Source: Candidatus Nealsoniibacteriota bacterium (GTDB lineage: Bacteria; Patescibacteriota; Minisyncoccia; Minisyncoccales; GWA2-38-27). Taken from it: 15,260 nucleotides of DNA. Below are positions 6,007 to 12,246 of the stretch, in pieces; within the stretch, counting starts at the first letter, position 1, and each line of letters begins with the position of its first letter. The notes beneath the pieces are model-generated. The model was not told the DNA's origin and made no database searches. It worked only from the letters and a program-made list of their open reading frames with translations. The stretch covers positions 1-15,260 of the forward strand of contig PWQC01000020.1 of the NCBI GenBank assembly GCA_003556925.1, written 5' to 3'. A program made the translations under genes and the position numbers.

Positions 6007-8737
6007 GTATTTTTAAGAATTGATCGTTAATCTTAACCTCTTCCCCTTCGTTTTCTTGAACGGCAATGTCTTCGGCTATTATCTCTTTTTTAATCAATTC
6101 TTTGCTCTCGATCAATAATTGATTAATCTCTGATGAACCAAAACAGTAGATCGATATCTTGTCTTCTGGTTTTAATTGAGCTTTTTTTCTTAAAAATTGA
6201 ATCTGTCGGATAATTTCTCTTAAAACTCCTTCTTTTTCAAGTTCGGGAGTGATTTCCGGATTAAGATAGATATCCTCTTCCAAAGATTTGTCAACTGATA
6301 TCTTTTTAACATTAATCTCTTCCTTTAAAATTTCCTGATATTCTAACGGGATATCTTTTTTTATCTTTAATTCCGAAAGAGGTTGCCTTGTTTTTATTTG
6401 TAAAGCCGCCCTTTGGGTCATCGCCTGACCGACCAATTCTCTCGTTATCTCCATCTTCTCTTCAATCTCTTGATTCGTTTCACCGGGTGACGGCCAGTCT
6501 TGTAAGTGAACAGATTCGGGCATCCCTTCTCTTTTCAAGAGAGCATATAATTCTTCGGCCAAAAAAGGAAGGATAGGAGCAATAAGCTTAACAAGTTCCA
6601 AAAGAATTTTGTAAAAAATAAATGGTTGTTCTTTTTGGATCCTCTTTCTTGATCTTCTTAGATACCAAAGAGAGAGATCGTTTATAAAGAAATCTTCAAT
6701 TAATAAAGCAGCTGAGCAGGCATCATAACTATCCAGCGCCTCTGTTGTTTTTGAAATTAGATTATTTAATTTTGAAACAATCCACTTGTCTAAAATATTT
6801 TTAGTATCGCTTTCTTTTAGTTCTTCTTTTTTAACATGAGTGCTAAAAAAAACGAAAATATTTTTTAGAGTCATCAATTTTCTCTGATTTTCTTGAGCTT
6901 TCTGATAACCAAAGTTTAAATTTAAAGCAGGGTTCTGTTTGGCATAAACCCATCTTAAGGGATCGGCTCCTATCTCTTCTATTGCGTCTGAAAGCCAGAT
7001 GGCATTTCCGGCTGATTTGTGCATCTCTTCCCCTTTTTCGTCTTTAACCAAAGCAAATCCGAAGATGGTTTTGGAGGGTTTTTCTTTTTCTAAAACAAAA
7101 CTCATAACAATTAAAGAATAAAACCAATTCTTAAATTGTCCAGGAAAAGATTCACAGATTAAGTCGGCTGGAAACCATCTTTCCCATTCCTTTTTGTCTG
7201 AAAAATAATTCATGGTAGAAAAAGGAACAATACCCGCATCAAGCCAAGGATTACCTACGTCGGGAATACGAGAGATTAGTTTTTTGCAATTAGTACATTC
7301 AATCTTTACCTCATCCACCCAAGGCTTGTGAGGAGACTGATCTTCTTTCCATCCTTCAACCGTTTTTTCTCTTAACTCTTCTTTCGATCCAATTACTTCA
7401 AAATTACCGCAAGAACATTCAAAGATAGGGAGGGCTAACCCCCAATATCTTTTTTTAGAGATAAGCCAGTCATCCATATTTTTTAACCAATCTATCTCTC
7501 TCTCCAAGCCAAATTTAGGAATCCACTTTATATTTTTGGCCGTCTTCATCAGTTTTTTTCTTAATCTATCCATAGAGATATACCATTCAGGAACCAGACG
7601 GAAGATTAGTTCTGTTTTACAGCGCCAACAGACAGGATATCGATGCTTATATTCTTGTATCTTATATATTTTTTCTTTTAATCTTTCAAAGATCAAATCA
7701 TTTACTTGATCTGCCCTCTTCCCTTTCAAAAAACCTGATTTATAACAACTCTCATCATCTAAGGGATTAATTAATTCTAATTTCAGCTCTTTGCTTAACT
7801 TAAAGTCTTCCTGTCCGCATCCGGGGGCAATATGAACCACGCCGGTTCCCTCCTCGGTGTTTATCTCTTTCCACAAAACAACCGGACGCTCTCCCTCTCC
7901 AAAGATGGATTGATACTTTAGCCCCTTTAGATCTTTTCCCAAAACCTCTTTCTCCACCCTTCCTTTAATTAATTCTCTCTTTTCTTTTAAAAGAATATAT
8001 TTATTGCCTTGGTCAGAAATTATTAGATAAATCAAATCAGGATGAACGGCTAGGGCTGTGTTAGCCACCAGAGTCCAGGGTGTAGTGGTCCAAACCAGTA
8101 GATAGGTGTTTTCTTGGCCGATAATCTGACATTTTAAAAAAACCGACTGATGGGTTACCTCTTTATAAGCTTCGGTTAAGATTTCGTGCTGAGAGATAGA
8201 GCATCCGCAGCGCAGACACCAGGGAACCACATCATCTCCTTTATACAATAGATCGTCTTCTTTACACTTTTTCAGGAAAGCCCAAATGGCGTAATTGTTC
8301 TCTTCTGACATCGTGTAATAAGAATTGTCCCAATCCATCCACTGCCCCAATCTAATAGATTGTTCTGTCTGAATTTGAGAATATTTTATTACTCGATCTT
8401 TGCAATCTTGAATAAATCTTTCGACTCCATAGGCTTCTATGTCTTTCTTACTCTTAAAGCCCTTCTCTTTTTCCACCTCGACTTCAACCCAAAGGCCCTG
8501 ACAATCAAAGCCATTTTGAAATCTTTGATTATATCCTTGCATCGCCTTGTATCTCTGAAAAAGATCTTTATAGGTTCTTCCCCAAGCATGATGAACCCCC
8601 ATGGGATTATTGGCAGTAATAGGGCCATCCAAAAAAGACCAGTTCTTGTTATCTTTATTCTTTTCCCTTAGCTTCTGAAAAGTATTGTCTTTCTCCCAGA
8701 ATTTTAATATCTCTTGCTCTTTTTCACTGAAATTCAT
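5990..8737 (-). CDS. ileS: Isoleucyl-tRNA synthetase with divergent class I signatures
   Basis: A 915-residue class I synthetase that charges tRNA-Ile and edits misactivated valine. Isoleucine specificity is inferred from overall family features: DGPITANNP near the start, the CP1 editing motifs TTTPWTLVANTALAVHP and GTGVVHIAPGCGQEDF, RYPVCWRCKTELIFRLVPEWY, and a C-terminal anticodon-binding region with ILPFLAEELY. Metal-binding-like cysteines occur at 174/177/179 (CLRCGC) and 370/373 (CWRC). A CSCGNFEV and a CTNC pair follow. The HIGH box is replaced by HHAWG (49-53) and the KMSKS box by EMHKS (571-575). I recall the same paired variants from some Chloroflexota IleRS-like proteins. The CWRC...CSCG layout resembles the eukaryote-like (IleS2) branch, but the protein is shorter than that branch usually is. 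It leads the operon, and no Shine-Dalgarno precedes the ATG. Confidence 0.9.
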   Translation of the reverse strand: MNFSEKEQEILKFWEKDNTFQKLREKNKDNKNWSFLDGPITANNPMGVHHAWGRTYKDLFQRYKAMQGYNQRFQNGFDCQGLWVEVEVEKEKGFKSKKDIEAYGVERFIQDCKDRVIKYSQIQTEQSIRLGQWMDWDNSYYTMSEENNYAIWAFLKKCKEDDLLYKGDDVVPWCLRCGCSISQHEILTEAYKEVTHQSVFLKCQIIGQENTYLLVWTTTPWTLVANTALAVHPDLIYLIISDQGNKYILLKEKRELIKGRVEKEVLGKDLKGLKYQSIFGEGERPVVLWKEINTEEGTGVVHIAPGCGQEDFKLSKELKLELINPLDDESCYKSGFLKGKRADQVNDLIFERLKEKIYKIQEYKHRYPVCWRCKTELIFRLVPEWYISMDRLRKKLMKTAKNIKWIPKFGLEREIDWLKNMDDWLISKKRYWGLALPIFECSCGNFEVIGSKEELREKTVEGWKEDQSPHKPWVDEVKIECTNCKKLISRIPDVGNPWLDAGIVPFSTMNYFSDKKEWERWFPADLICESFPGQFKNWFYSLIVMSFVLEKEKPSKTIFGFALVKDEKGEEMHKSAGNAIWLSDAIEEIGADPLRWVYAKQNPALNLNFGYQKAQENQRKLMTLKNIFVFFSTHVKKEELKESDTKNILDKWIVSKLNNLISKTTEALDSYDACSAALLIEDFFINDLSLWYLRRSRKRIQKEQPFIFYKILLELVKLIAPILPFLAEELYALLKREGMPESVHLQDWPSPGETNQEIEEKMEITRELVGQAMTQRAALQIKTRQPLSELKIKKDIPLEYQEILKEEINVKKISVDKSLEEDIYLNPEITPELEKEGVLREIIRQIQFLRKKAQLKPEDKISIYCFGSSEINQLLIESKELIKKEIIAEDIAVQENEGEEVKINDQFLKIHVSQA

Positions 8738-8743
8738 GACTTA

Positions 8744-8772
8744 AAAATAGCATTTTTTGGTCGTTTTTGCAA
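8744..8772 (-). promoter_or_regulatory. Promoter for ileS operon, predicted leaderless
   Basis: The minus strand reads TTGCAA (8767-8772), a 17-bp spacer, then TATTTT (8744-8749) preceded by TG-C, an extended -10 element. Exactly six bases separate the -10 box from the ATG at 8737. The expected +1 is therefore the A of the start codon, and no Shine-Dalgarno is present. This is one of the best promoter matches in the window. Confidence 0.65.
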
Positions 8773-8786
8773 ATTTATGATATTAT
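8757..8786 (+). promoter_or_regulatory. Promoter for smpB-ssrA-infC block, predicted leaderless
   Basis: TATTAT at 8781-8786 sits exactly six bases before the smpB ATG at 8793. An alternative TATGAT lies at 8776-8781. A weak -35, TTGGTC (8757-8762), is 18 bp upstream of TATTAT. No Shine-Dalgarno is present. The element overlaps the opposing ileS promoter within a 55-bp divergent gap, so the two might compete for RNA polymerase. Confidence 0.5.
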
Positions 8787-8792
8787 TAAGAC

Positions 8793-9242
8793 ATGAATGT
8801 TTTCAGTCAAAACAAGAAAGCTTATTTCAATTATATAATCTTAGAAAAGATGGAAGCGGGTTTAATTTTGACCGGACAGGAAGTAAAATCAATAAGACAA
8901 GGCAAAGCTAGCCTTGATGGAAGTTACGTTTTTTTAGAAGATCAAGAACCCTACCTGGTCAACGCTCACATCCCTGCTTATCAGCCTAAAAACGCCCCTA
9001 AAGAATACAACCCTAAAAGGGAAAGAAAGCTATTGTTAAATAAAAAAGAGATAAATTATTTAGTTGGAAAGACAAAAGAAAAAGGATTAGCCTTGATCCC
9101 CTTGAAAATATATAATAAAAGTGCTATGCTAAAGCTCGAATTAGGGATAGCAAAAGGAAAGAAAAAAGCTGACAAAAGAGAATCGATTAAAAAAAAGGAT
9201 GTCGAAAGAGAAATAAGGCAGAATATGAAATCATGGGGATGA
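8793..9242 (+). CDS. smpB: SsrA-binding protein SmpB
   Basis: A 149-residue protein, the normal SmpB length. SmpB binds the tRNA-like domain of tmRNA and brings it to ribosomes stalled on truncated mRNA. Family hallmarks are AYFNYIILEKMEAGLILTG followed by QEVKSIRQGKASL (about 10-41), then NAHIPAY and a central YNPKRERKLLL. The basic C-terminal tail contains DKRESIKKKDVEREIRQ, which in known SmpB proteins folds as a helix in the empty mRNA channel. The gene is directly followed by ssrA, its functional partner. The last codons (TGG GGA TGA) overlap the first 8 nt of the tmRNA. The start at 8793 is supported by the typical N-terminus and the promoter position. Confidence 0.96.
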   Translation: MNVFSQNKKAYFNYIILEKMEAGLILTGQEVKSIRQGKASLDGSYVFLEDQEPYLVNAHIPAYQPKNAPKEYNPKRERKLLLNKKEINYLVGKTKEKGLALIPLKIYNKSAMLKLELGIAKGKKKADKRESIKKKDVEREIRQNMKSWG

Positions 9243-9567
9243 AAGTTTCGACGATGATCTTTGTTAAAACAGGGCAGTCCAGCTTCAGTATCTGGTTAAA
9301 AGACTGAAAAATTATAACTGCCAACTTATTTGGTAAACAACCAGCGTTAGCTGTTGCTTAACGCCATTTTGTCTCTGATTCTCAATAAGAGACAGAATGA
9401 AAAACATTGAGATAGATATTTTTTTCTGCTCAAAAAAAATATCGAAAGATTAGAGCAAAAGTAATAATTATTTTGCTTGTTTAAAGGTTATTACTCAACA
9501 AAACAAGATAAGCTGTAGAACTGTTTTAGTAAAATTATTGGACGAGGGTTCAATCTCTCCATCTCCA
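9235..9567 (+). ncRNA. ssrA: Transfer-messenger RNA (tmRNA), complete
   Basis: A full tmRNA of about 333 nt can be folded by eye. The 5' GGGGATG (9235-9241) pairs with CATCTCC (9560-9566), followed by discriminator A9567; CCA is not encoded. TTTCGACGATG near the 5' end and GGACGAGGGTTCAA near the 3' end are conserved tmRNA sequences. Helix P2 pairs 9261-9272 with 9521-9532 (two G-U pairs). PK1 has stems CCAG/CTGG (9279-9282/9292-9295) and TTCAGT/ACTGAA (9284-9289/9303-9308). PK2 has GTCTCT/AGAGAC (9371-9376/9388-9393) and TCTCAAT/ATTGAGA (9380-9386/9406-9412). PK3 has an 11-bp stem (9415-9425/9433-9443) and TGCTC/GAGCA (9427-9431/9453-9457). PK4 has GTAATAA/TTATTAC (9461-9467/9488-9494) and CTTGTTT/AAACAAG (9476-9482/9501-9507). 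The tag frame begins 11 nt after PK1. It acts with SmpB in trans-translation. The T loop appears to have only 6 nt. It is probably cotranscribed with smpB and cut out by RNase P and 3' processing. Confidence 0.95.
9320..9361 (+). other. tmRNA tag-peptide reading frame (ANLFGKQPALAVA, stop TAA)
   Basis: The frame starts at the resume codon GCC (9320) and runs 13 codons to TAA (9359-9361), giving ANLFGKQPALAVA. The Ala resume codon, the small hydrophobic ALAVA end and the position 11 nt after PK1 match known tag frames. The preceding TAACT keeps the U at -5 and A at -4 that SmpB-dependent resumption uses in studied tmRNAs. The tag should direct rescued proteins to proteases such as ClpXP. It ends AVA where many tags end LAA. 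Confidence 0.88.
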
Positions 9568-9576
9568 CTTAATATT

Positions 9577-10104
9577 TTGAAGAAAAAAACATATATCAAT
9601 CATCAAATAAGAGCTGAAGAGGTAAGAGTAATAGATAGCAAAGGATCACAACTAGGAGTAATCTCTTTAAAAGAGGCCCTTGAAAAAGCGAAAGAAGAAG
9701 ACTTAGATTTAGTTCAAATAACCGACAAGGCGACTCCTCCTGTTTGTAAGCTAATCGATTATGGAAAATATCTCTATTGGCAGAATAAAAAGGAAAAAGA
9801 ACACAAAAAACATTCAGGAGAGCTAAAGGGTATCAGACTAACTTTTAAAATGTCGGAACATGATATGAAAACAAAGGCCTTGGCTGCCAAGAAGTTTTTA
9901 GGAAAGGGAGATAAGATAAAAATAGAAGTAAAGTTAAGGGGAAGAGAAAAAGCGTTAAGAGGTTACGCTACCGAAAAACTCAAAAATTTTATTAATCAAT
10001 TAAATGAATTAACCCCGGTTAAAACAGAGAGAGAGATAAAATCAGAAGCCCGAGGTTTAACCGTAATAATTACCCAAAACAAACAAGATGAAAACAAAAA
10101 CTAG
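9577..10104 (+). CDS. infC: Translation initiation factor IF-3
   Basis: IF-3 binds the 30S subunit, blocks premature 50S joining and checks the start codon. The N-domain carries INHQIRAEEVRVIDSKGSQLGV, then DLDLVQITDKATPPVCKLIDYGKY. After the linker, the C-domain shows KGIRLTFKMSEHDMKTKA, GDKIKIEVKLRGRE and SEARGLTVII. All are diagnostic. No ATG exists before the conserved INHQIR. The likely starts are TTG at 9577 (175 aa) or ATT at 9574 (176 aa); the latter would recall the AUU start of E. coli infC. An in-frame TTG at 9538 is inside the tmRNA T arm and is rejected. No Shine-Dalgarno is seen. The start lies 6-9 nt after the tmRNA 3' end. The 3' end overlaps rpmI by 17 nt. Confidence 0.93.
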   Translation: MKKKTYINHQIRAEEVRVIDSKGSQLGVISLKEALEKAKEEDLDLVQITDKATPPVCKLIDYGKYLYWQNKKEKEHKKHSGELKGIRLTFKMSEHDMKTKALAAKKFLGKGDKIKIEVKLRGREKALRGYATEKLKNFINQLNELTPVKTEREIKSEARGLTVIITQNKQDENKN

Positions 10105-10273
10105 AAAATCAATTATCAAAAGATTCAAATTCACTAAAAATGGAAAGGTTTTGAGGCGAGCAACCGGGCAAAACCACTATAGAAGCAAAGAGACCGGAGA
10201 GAAAAAAAGACAGCAAAGAAAGTGGGTTCTTGTCCACAAGTCAGAAGTTAAAAAAATAAATAAAAACAAATGA
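10088..10273 (+). CDS. rpmI: Large ribosomal subunit protein bL35
   Basis: A 61-residue, highly basic protein of typical bL35 length. It has MKTKTRKSIIKRFKFTKNGKV at the start and RATGQNHYRSKE in the middle, which match the family's KRFK-T--GK and -A---H----K pattern. It is a structural component of the 50S subunit. It overlaps infC by 17 nt and rplT by 4 nt (ATGA), so translation is probably coupled. The infC-rpmI-rplT order is the classical one. Confidence 0.93.
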   Translation: MKTKTRKSIIKRFKFTKNGKVLRRATGQNHYRSKETGEKKRQQRKWVLVHKSEVKKINKNK

Positions 10274-10608
10274 CTAGGATAAAACGAGGCGTTATGGCCA
10301 AAAAGAGAAAAAAGAATGTTTTAAAAAAAACAAAAGGTTTCAGATGGGGAAGAAGTAAAAAGTATAAGGCCGCTAAGGAGGCCCTCACCAGAGCCGGAGT
10401 CCACGCTTATAGAGACAGAAAAAAGAAAAAGAGAAATAATAGGGCGCTTTGGCAAATCAAAATAAGCGAAGCTTGCAAAAAAAACGACATCTCTTATAAC
10501 AAATTTATCAATAAGCTTAAAAAAGAGAAGATTGAAATTGATCGAAAGATATTGGCTGATTTAATAGAAAATAACCCTAAAGTCTTTCAAGAAATTTTAA
10601 AAACTTAA
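10270..10608 (+). CDS. rplT: Large ribosomal subunit protein bL20
   Basis: A 112-residue basic protein, close to the usual length of about 117. bL20 binds 23S rRNA early in 50S assembly and in some bacteria represses its own operon. TRIKRGVMAKKRKKNVLKKTKGFRW (2-26) is the typical N-terminal extension. It is followed by YRDRKKKKRNNRALWQIKI and a globular part with YNKFINKLKK. The start is the ATG overlapping the rpmI TGA, because the family N-terminus MTR-KRG begins there; the inner ATG at codon 9 would remove it. No L20-binding leader mimic was recognised. The 3' end overlaps convergent polX by 12 nt. Confidence 0.95.
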   Translation: MTRIKRGVMAKKRKKNVLKKTKGFRWGRSKKYKAAKEALTRAGVHAYRDRKKKKRNNRALWQIKISEACKKNDISYNKFINKLKKEKIEIDRKILADLIENNPKVFQEILKT

Positions 10609-12246
10609 ACTTTTCTTAACGTTTAAAAGATCTTTTCTTTCCAATCCTCCTCTTCTTGCTTGAAAGACACCATATTTCATGTTTTTCAGCTGTTCTCTGT
10701 TATGAGCGTCTGAGTTAATAACCATCCTTACTCCCTTTTTTTTGGCTATTTCAATATATGCTGCTTTTAAGTCCAATCTTTTGGGAGTAGCATTTATCTC
10801 CAAAAGAGTATTAGTTTCCTTTGCTTTCTTTATTATCTTTTCGAAATTCATTAGACTCTCTGGCCTCTCTTGAATAAGTCGGCCACTCAGGTGAGAAATA
10901 ATATTAACTAGTGGATTTTCCATCGCTTTGATGACTCTCTCGGTGATATCTTTATTTAGTTCTGAATGAATCCCGGCGATAACATAATCAAGTCTTCTTA
11001 AAAGATCATCATTGATATCTAAAGAACCATTGCTTAAAATATTTGCCTCACAACCATGCAAAATAAGGTAGCCCTTATCTTTCAATCTTTTAATACGCTC
11101 TGACTGTTCAAGTAATCTTTTTTCATCTAACCCGTTTGCTGCTTTTAAAAATTTAGTATGATCGGAAATACCCAGATAATGATAACCCATTTTTATGGCC
11201 TCTTCATACATCTCTTCTATTGTATTTTCTCCATCACTCCAGTTAGTGTGACAATGCAGATCTCCCTTAATATCTTTTAAAGAAATTAAACCTGGAATTA
11301 TTCTTATTTCGTCTTCTCTCAGCTCAGGAGGAATCCATGGCAAATTAATTTTCTCGTATATCTCTTTTTCTGATTTTCCGGCTATCTGTTTTTTTCCCTT
11401 AAAAAGACCGTATTCATTAAGTTTAAGGCCCTTTCTTTTAGCCCTTTTCCTTAAAATAATATTATGATCTTTAGATCCGGTAAAATACTGCCAAGCAGCT
11501 CCATAACTCTTTAAAGGAACAATTCTTAAATCAACATTAATCTTTTCTTCGGTTCTGATAGAAGCTTTGGTTTCTCCTTTTCCCCATATTTTTTCCACTC
11601 CTTCTTGAGAGGTAAAAATTTCCATTGTTTTCAAAGGGTTTTTAGAGGCAGCCAATAAGTCAATATCTTTAACTGTTTCTTTTCTTCTCCTTAAAGAACC
11701 GGCCAAGTCTACTTTGAGAGTCTCTTTTTTTAAGGCAGAAATAATAGGACGGGCGATAGTCAGAGCATGAGAGAGTAAAAATCTTCCCTGATTAGTTTTT
11801 AAAAAACTTATTCCTTCCAAGATGTTTTTTTCCGTCTTAAGATCAAAGCCTTTGAGTCTTTTAATTTTTCCTTTCTTGGCGGCCTCTTCCAGCTCTTTCA
11901 AATCTTTAATTTGTAATTCTTGGTATAGTCTTTTTGCCCTTTTAACACCTATTCCTTGAATCGAAGTAATGGCGGTCAAATCTACGGGTATCTTCAATTT
12001 ATTAAAATAGGCTATTTCCCCTGTTTTCAGGTATTCCTCTATCTTTAAGGCGATGTTTTTGCCGATGCCCGGCATCGCTTCTAACTTCTTCAAACCTCCT
12101 TCTTGATATACCTTTTTAATGTCTACCTGTAATTTTTCTAAAACATCTCCTGCCTTATAGTAAGCATAAGGCTTAAAGGAAATATTCTCTGCTCTTAAAT
12201 ATTTTGAAATCTGATAAAATATTTGAGCTAACTCTTTATTTTTCAT
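10597..12246 (-). CDS. polX: DNA polymerase X family protein with C-terminal PHP domain (PolX)
   Basis: A 549-residue, single-chain, two-module enzyme, close to the size of Bacillus PolX (about 570). The N-terminal part has helix-hairpin-helix sequences, LEAMPGIGKNIALKI and ITSIQGIGVKRAKRLY. The palm follows: LAGSLRRRKETVKDIDLL holds Asp194 and Asp196, and NVDLRIVP supplies Asp239, the expected metal-binding triad. The PHP domain begins at GDLHCHTNWSDG (His331, His333), followed by YLGISDHTKF, HGCEANIL, AGIHSE and VINSDAHN, which are metal-site motifs. Characterised bacterial PolX fills short gaps and uses the PHP site as a 3'-5' exonuclease, suggesting a base-excision repair role. The start overlaps the MFS gene by 11 nt; the end overlaps rplT convergently. 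Confidence 0.93.
   Translation of the reverse strand: MKNKELAQIFYQISKYLRAENISFKPYAYYKAGDVLEKLQVDIKKVYQEGGLKKLEAMPGIGKNIALKIEEYLKTGEIAYFNKLKIPVDLTAITSIQGIGVKRAKRLYQELQIKDLKELEEAAKKGKIKRLKGFDLKTEKNILEGISFLKTNQGRFLLSHALTIARPIISALKKETLKVDLAGSLRRRKETVKDIDLLAASKNPLKTMEIFTSQEGVEKIWGKGETKASIRTEEKINVDLRIVPLKSYGAAWQYFTGSKDHNIILRKRAKRKGLKLNEYGLFKGKKQIAGKSEKEIYEKINLPWIPPELREDEIRIIPGLISLKDIKGDLHCHTNWSDGENTIEEMYEEAIKMGYHYLGISDHTKFLKAANGLDEKRLLEQSERIKRLKDKGYLILHGCEANILSNGSLDINDDLLRRLDYVIAGIHSELNKDITERVIKAMENPLVNIISHLSGRLIQERPESLMNFEKIIKKAKETNTLLEINATPKRLDLKAAYIEIAKKKGVRMVINSDAHNREQLKNMKYGVFQARRGGLERKDLLNVKKSLSF

Noticed and set aside
9224..9229. TATGAA as a private -10 box for ssrA
   Set aside because: It is 5 nt before 9235, but there is no convincing -35 at 16-18 bp, and smpB coding constraint explains the sequence. 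Cotranscription is simpler, although a weak promoter is not excluded.
9538..9576. Upstream TTG start that would lengthen IF-3 by 13 residues
   Set aside because: It lies inside the tmRNA T arm and acceptor strand. The extra residues are not IF-3-like, and family similarity begins near INHQIR.
10294..10296. Inner ATG (codon 9) as the rplT start, with a GAGG sequence upstream
   Set aside because: The MTR-KRG segment before it is conserved in bL20, so the outer ATG overlapping the rpmI stop is preferred.
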